Shown here: positions 30,081 through 32,120 of the stretch, in pieces
Position numbering within the stretch: position 1 is the stretch's first letter
Layout: every line of letters starts with the position of its first letter
Virus record (IMG/VR): IMGVR_UViG_3300047172_000305
Span: 1 to 32,120 of that record
Strand: one strand, 5' to 3'
DNA length: 32,120 nucleotides
DNA from: a virus
Notes under the pieces: generated by a model
What the model saw: only the letters and a program-made list of their open reading frames with translations
What the model was told of the DNA's origin: nothing
Databases searched by the model: none
Made by a program: the position numbers and the translations under genes

Positions 30081-32120
30081 ATGGCCCTCAACCCTGCGTT
30101 TGCGAGCAGCACTACACGCCGGCTTCCGCTGGCCTTCGGCTACGTCTATGGCGAAGGCGACCGCGTACTCTTCACCACCGACCAGAATGGCAATCAGTAC
30201 GCCCTCTATATTCTGGGCGAGGGCGAGTGGGACGGCCCCGCGCTGCTGAACAGCTATGCCGCTACCGGCGGCAGCACCAGTGTTCCCTCCCATATGCTCT
30301 CCTACGCGACCGCCAATGCAGCCGCCGCGCCTCTCTCAAACATCGTCCACTTCCACGGTGGAGCGTGGACGCCGAAGGGCACCTTCGCCGCACAATACGG
30401 CGGCAGCCCGGTCTTCACCAACGGGTCGGTTGGCCCCGATCAGTCCTACGATCCATGGTTCTCCATCTTCCCTTCGGTCACGCCGCCGCAATCGTTCAGC
30501 GGCATGGCCTATGCGCTATGGCGCGCGCCTGTCTTCACCGGGTTCACTCGCGGCACCTGGTACCCACCCACCATCTCCGGCAACTGCGTCTGGCGCTCCT
30601 CGCGCTGCCGGATCTTCGATGCCTATGGCAACATCACCGCTTACCAGTTCACCTGCAACCCCGCATGGCACAAGGTGGAGGCGCTGCTGCGCTACAAGAT
30701 CAAGCCGCAACAGCCCACCGTCGCCGGCCTGACTGCGGCCGAGAAAGCCTGCTTCAACTGGGCCTCGATCGCGGCGCTCGCCGCGCGCAACGATTATATT
30801 TTGCCGAACGGCAGCCCGCGCTTCACCGGCAACTACATCTTCGCGGCCGACGCCACACTGGCCAGCATCATGGAGACGATGATGCGCGTGGACCGCAGCT
30901 ACTGCCGCGTCGACGGTGGCCAGATCTATCTGATCGGCGACGACTCCCGCACCTCGGTCTTTATCGCTTCCGCAAACCATGAAGTGCCCGGTTCGCTCAA
31001 GCTGTCGAAGAAGGACATTGCCACCAGCCCCAACGTCTTCGTCCCGCGCTATCGGGACCTCAATATTCCTGCTGTGAGCGAAGTCGTCTCCGTGGCTCCC
31101 GTGTCGGGCGTCGCTGATCTTACGTTCGACTTCAGCACACAAAGCCCGTTTACAGAGAACTGCTACTTCATCTATGGAGGCAGCAGCGCCCCCGCGAACA
31201 ACGGGGAATACAACACCGGAGGCCATATAGCGAGTGGAACCTACCTCAATCTGCATGAGGCCACGCTGCTCTCTGGTGCCAGCCCTGTCGCCGCAACGGG
31301 CGGCGTCGTAGGCTCGAACGATGCGCGATTCTCCGAGCGCGCGCCCACCGGCGTCCAGCACCGCTCCGCGCAAAAGATGGTGGCGTTGCAGGCACCCGGG
31401 CTCAGCTCGCAGCCGCGCATGACGCCGGTCTATTACGACTGCGGCAACTCCACCTTCGACCAGACCAATCGGCTGATGAAGTTCGAGCGCGATCGCACCC
31501 TCGGCACCGACCGCGGCGCTGGCTGGACGGCGCCGCTGCAAGGCACGTTGACCTGCTACCTCGACGTCACGGATGCCAACCTGCAGCAGCTCATCGCGGT
31601 CGTTCGTCAGCACTCAGTGGTCACACTGGATAGCTGGCTCACGCCGGAATTCACCGGCCTCTATGAGGTGTTGGAGATGGCCATCACCGCACCGAGTGGC
31701 GATGACCTCGGCAAGGTCGAACTGACTTTGATGAGCTATAACCCAAACGCCCCGACCGACGTGAGCGATGACCCCGGATCGGCCTATGCAACCGTGCCCG
31801 GATCGAGCCTTCCGCTTACCGGGTTTACCCCTGTCGCCAATGCCGCATGGGTGCTGCAAAGCACACCATCCGTCTCAGGCTCTGGACCGCTTACGGTCGC
31901 CATTCCCGACCTCTCGATTCAGGTGCTTGGACAGCCGACGCCAACTGCATATCCGGGCTTCTCGGTCGCCGGCGTTCCGAGCGGCTCACCCGTCTGCCTC
32001 TATGTCGACGATCCCAGTGGAATTGGTACCTCGCCCAGCTATGGTTTCCAATCAGGAACTGGACCCCTCACCAGCCCTCCAGCAGGCCGTATGCTGGTCA
32101 TGATCGGCACGTTCAGTTAA
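30081..32120 (+). CDS. Large tail-tip/baseplate protein
   Basis: A 679-residue protein, complete to a TAA at the window end. Position after the DUF2163 hub suggests a GTA/lambda J-type tip protein. The N-terminal part is β-rich (RRLPLAFGYVYGEGDRVLFT). Residues about 230-310 have SIMETMMRVDRSYCRVDGGQ and IYLIGDDSRTSVFI, the kind of hub repeat seen in tip proteins. Around 510-560 is LDVTDANLQQLIAVVRQHSV and LTPEFTGLYEVLEMAITAPS, a GTA-like tip domain ending. The last 100 residues are Ser/Pro/Gly-rich, a likely fibre-joining tail. AGGAGG precedes ATG 30081. It may hold receptor-binding or DNA-ejection functions. Confidence 0.7.
   Translation: MALNPAFASSTTRRLPLAFGYVYGEGDRVLFTTDQNGNQYALYILGEGEWDGPALLNSYAATGGSTSVPSHMLSYATANAAAAPLSNIVHFHGGAWTPKGTFAAQYGGSPVFTNGSVGPDQSYDPWFSIFPSVTPPQSFSGMAYALWRAPVFTGFTRGTWYPPTISGNCVWRSSRCRIFDAYGNITAYQFTCNPAWHKVEALLRYKIKPQQPTVAGLTAAEKACFNWASIAALAARNDYILPNGSPRFTGNYIFAADATLASIMETMMRVDRSYCRVDGGQIYLIGDDSRTSVFIASANHEVPGSLKLSKKDIATSPNVFVPRYRDLNIPAVSEVVSVAPVSGVADLTFDFSTQSPFTENCYFIYGGSSAPANNGEYNTGGHIASGTYLNLHEATLLSGASPVAATGGVVGSNDARFSERAPTGVQHRSAQKMVALQAPGLSSQPRMTPVYYDCGNSTFDQTNRLMKFERDRTLGTDRGAGWTAPLQGTLTCYLDVTDANLQQLIAVVRQHSVVTLDSWLTPEFTGLYEVLEMAITAPSGDDLGKVELTLMSYNPNAPTDVSDDPGSAYATVPGSSLPLTGFTPVANAAWVLQSTPSVSGSGPLTVAIPDLSIQVLGQPTPTAYPGFSVAGVPSGSPVCLYVDDPSGIGTSPSYGFQSGTGPLTSPPAGRMLVMIGTFS

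Noticed and set aside
30516-31613. A 365-codon minus-strand open frame
   Set aside because: It is antisense to the tail-tip gene, has no ribosome site and no recognisable motif.
1-32120. CRISPR arrays, tRNA or rRNA genes, insertion sequences, phage ends
   Set aside because: No regular spaced repeats, cloverleaf, second transposase or convincing end repeats were seen; the ends probably lie outside the window.

Overview
The window holds most of a transposable (Mu-like) prophage from a GC-rich bacterium, in a two-armed layout like that of Burkholderia phage BcepMu. Early and transposition genes run leftward (about 12.5 kb down to 1). Repressor, lysis, head and tail genes run rightward (about 12.5 kb to 32.1 kb). 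The host cannot be fixed from sequence alone. GC-rich codon use and the secreted HNH family would fit Acidobacteriota or Proteobacteria, but this is a weak inference. No tRNA, rRNA, IS element or CRISPR array was seen, and no stretch over 300 bases lacks a gene.

Left arm (12500 to 1, minus strand): one dense operon whose genes mostly overlap by ATGA, GTGA, TTGA or TGATG junctions. In transcription order it encodes a small Cro/Ner-like HTH protein, zinc-finger proteins, an XRE regulator, a DDE transposase (MuA-like, D300/D370/E430), an AAA target-selection ATPase (MuB-like), a HicB-like membrane protein, a coiled-coil protein in the position of Mu Gam, several small unknowns, a secreted HNH nuclease, a DUF1643 protein, more zinc-ribbon proteins, a C4/HTH DNA-binding protein, a two-helix membrane protein, an Nmad1-like protein and a GemA-like protein. 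Small cysteine-pair proteins are unusually frequent. One gene is split by an 11-base G/C homopolymer.

Switch (12500-12544): a consensus-like leftward promoter (TTGACA, 17 bp, TAGCAT) contains a perfect 6-4-6 palindrome and places its transcription start on the GTG of the first early gene, so that mRNA is predicted to be leaderless. The divergent repressor is a LexA/CI-type protein with an Ala-Gly cleavage site and a Ser/Lys dyad, which points to SOS induction.

Middle (13.2-16.6 kb): accessory and lysis genes. They include a possible secreted protein beside the repressor, a KH-domain protein on the opposite strand, two small unknowns, a D12-class adenine methylase, a His-rich membrane peptide whose ribosome site is buried in a hairpin, and a truncated endolysin.

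Right arm (16.6-32.1 kb, plus strand): F-like head protein, capsid protease with an internal scaffold start, decoration protein, major capsid, gp35-like, gp36 (DUF1320), gpG-like, gp37-like, tail tube, tail assembly proteins, a 1047-residue tape measure and tail-tip proteins. No sheath gene lies before the tube, so a long non-contractile tail is likely.

Three features suggest a defective element. No portal or terminase gene lies between lysis genes and F, where Mu-like phages carry them. The endolysin stops after about 50 residues at that same place. The tail-tube gene carries both a frameshift and an in-frame amber codon. The ends of the element were not identified.
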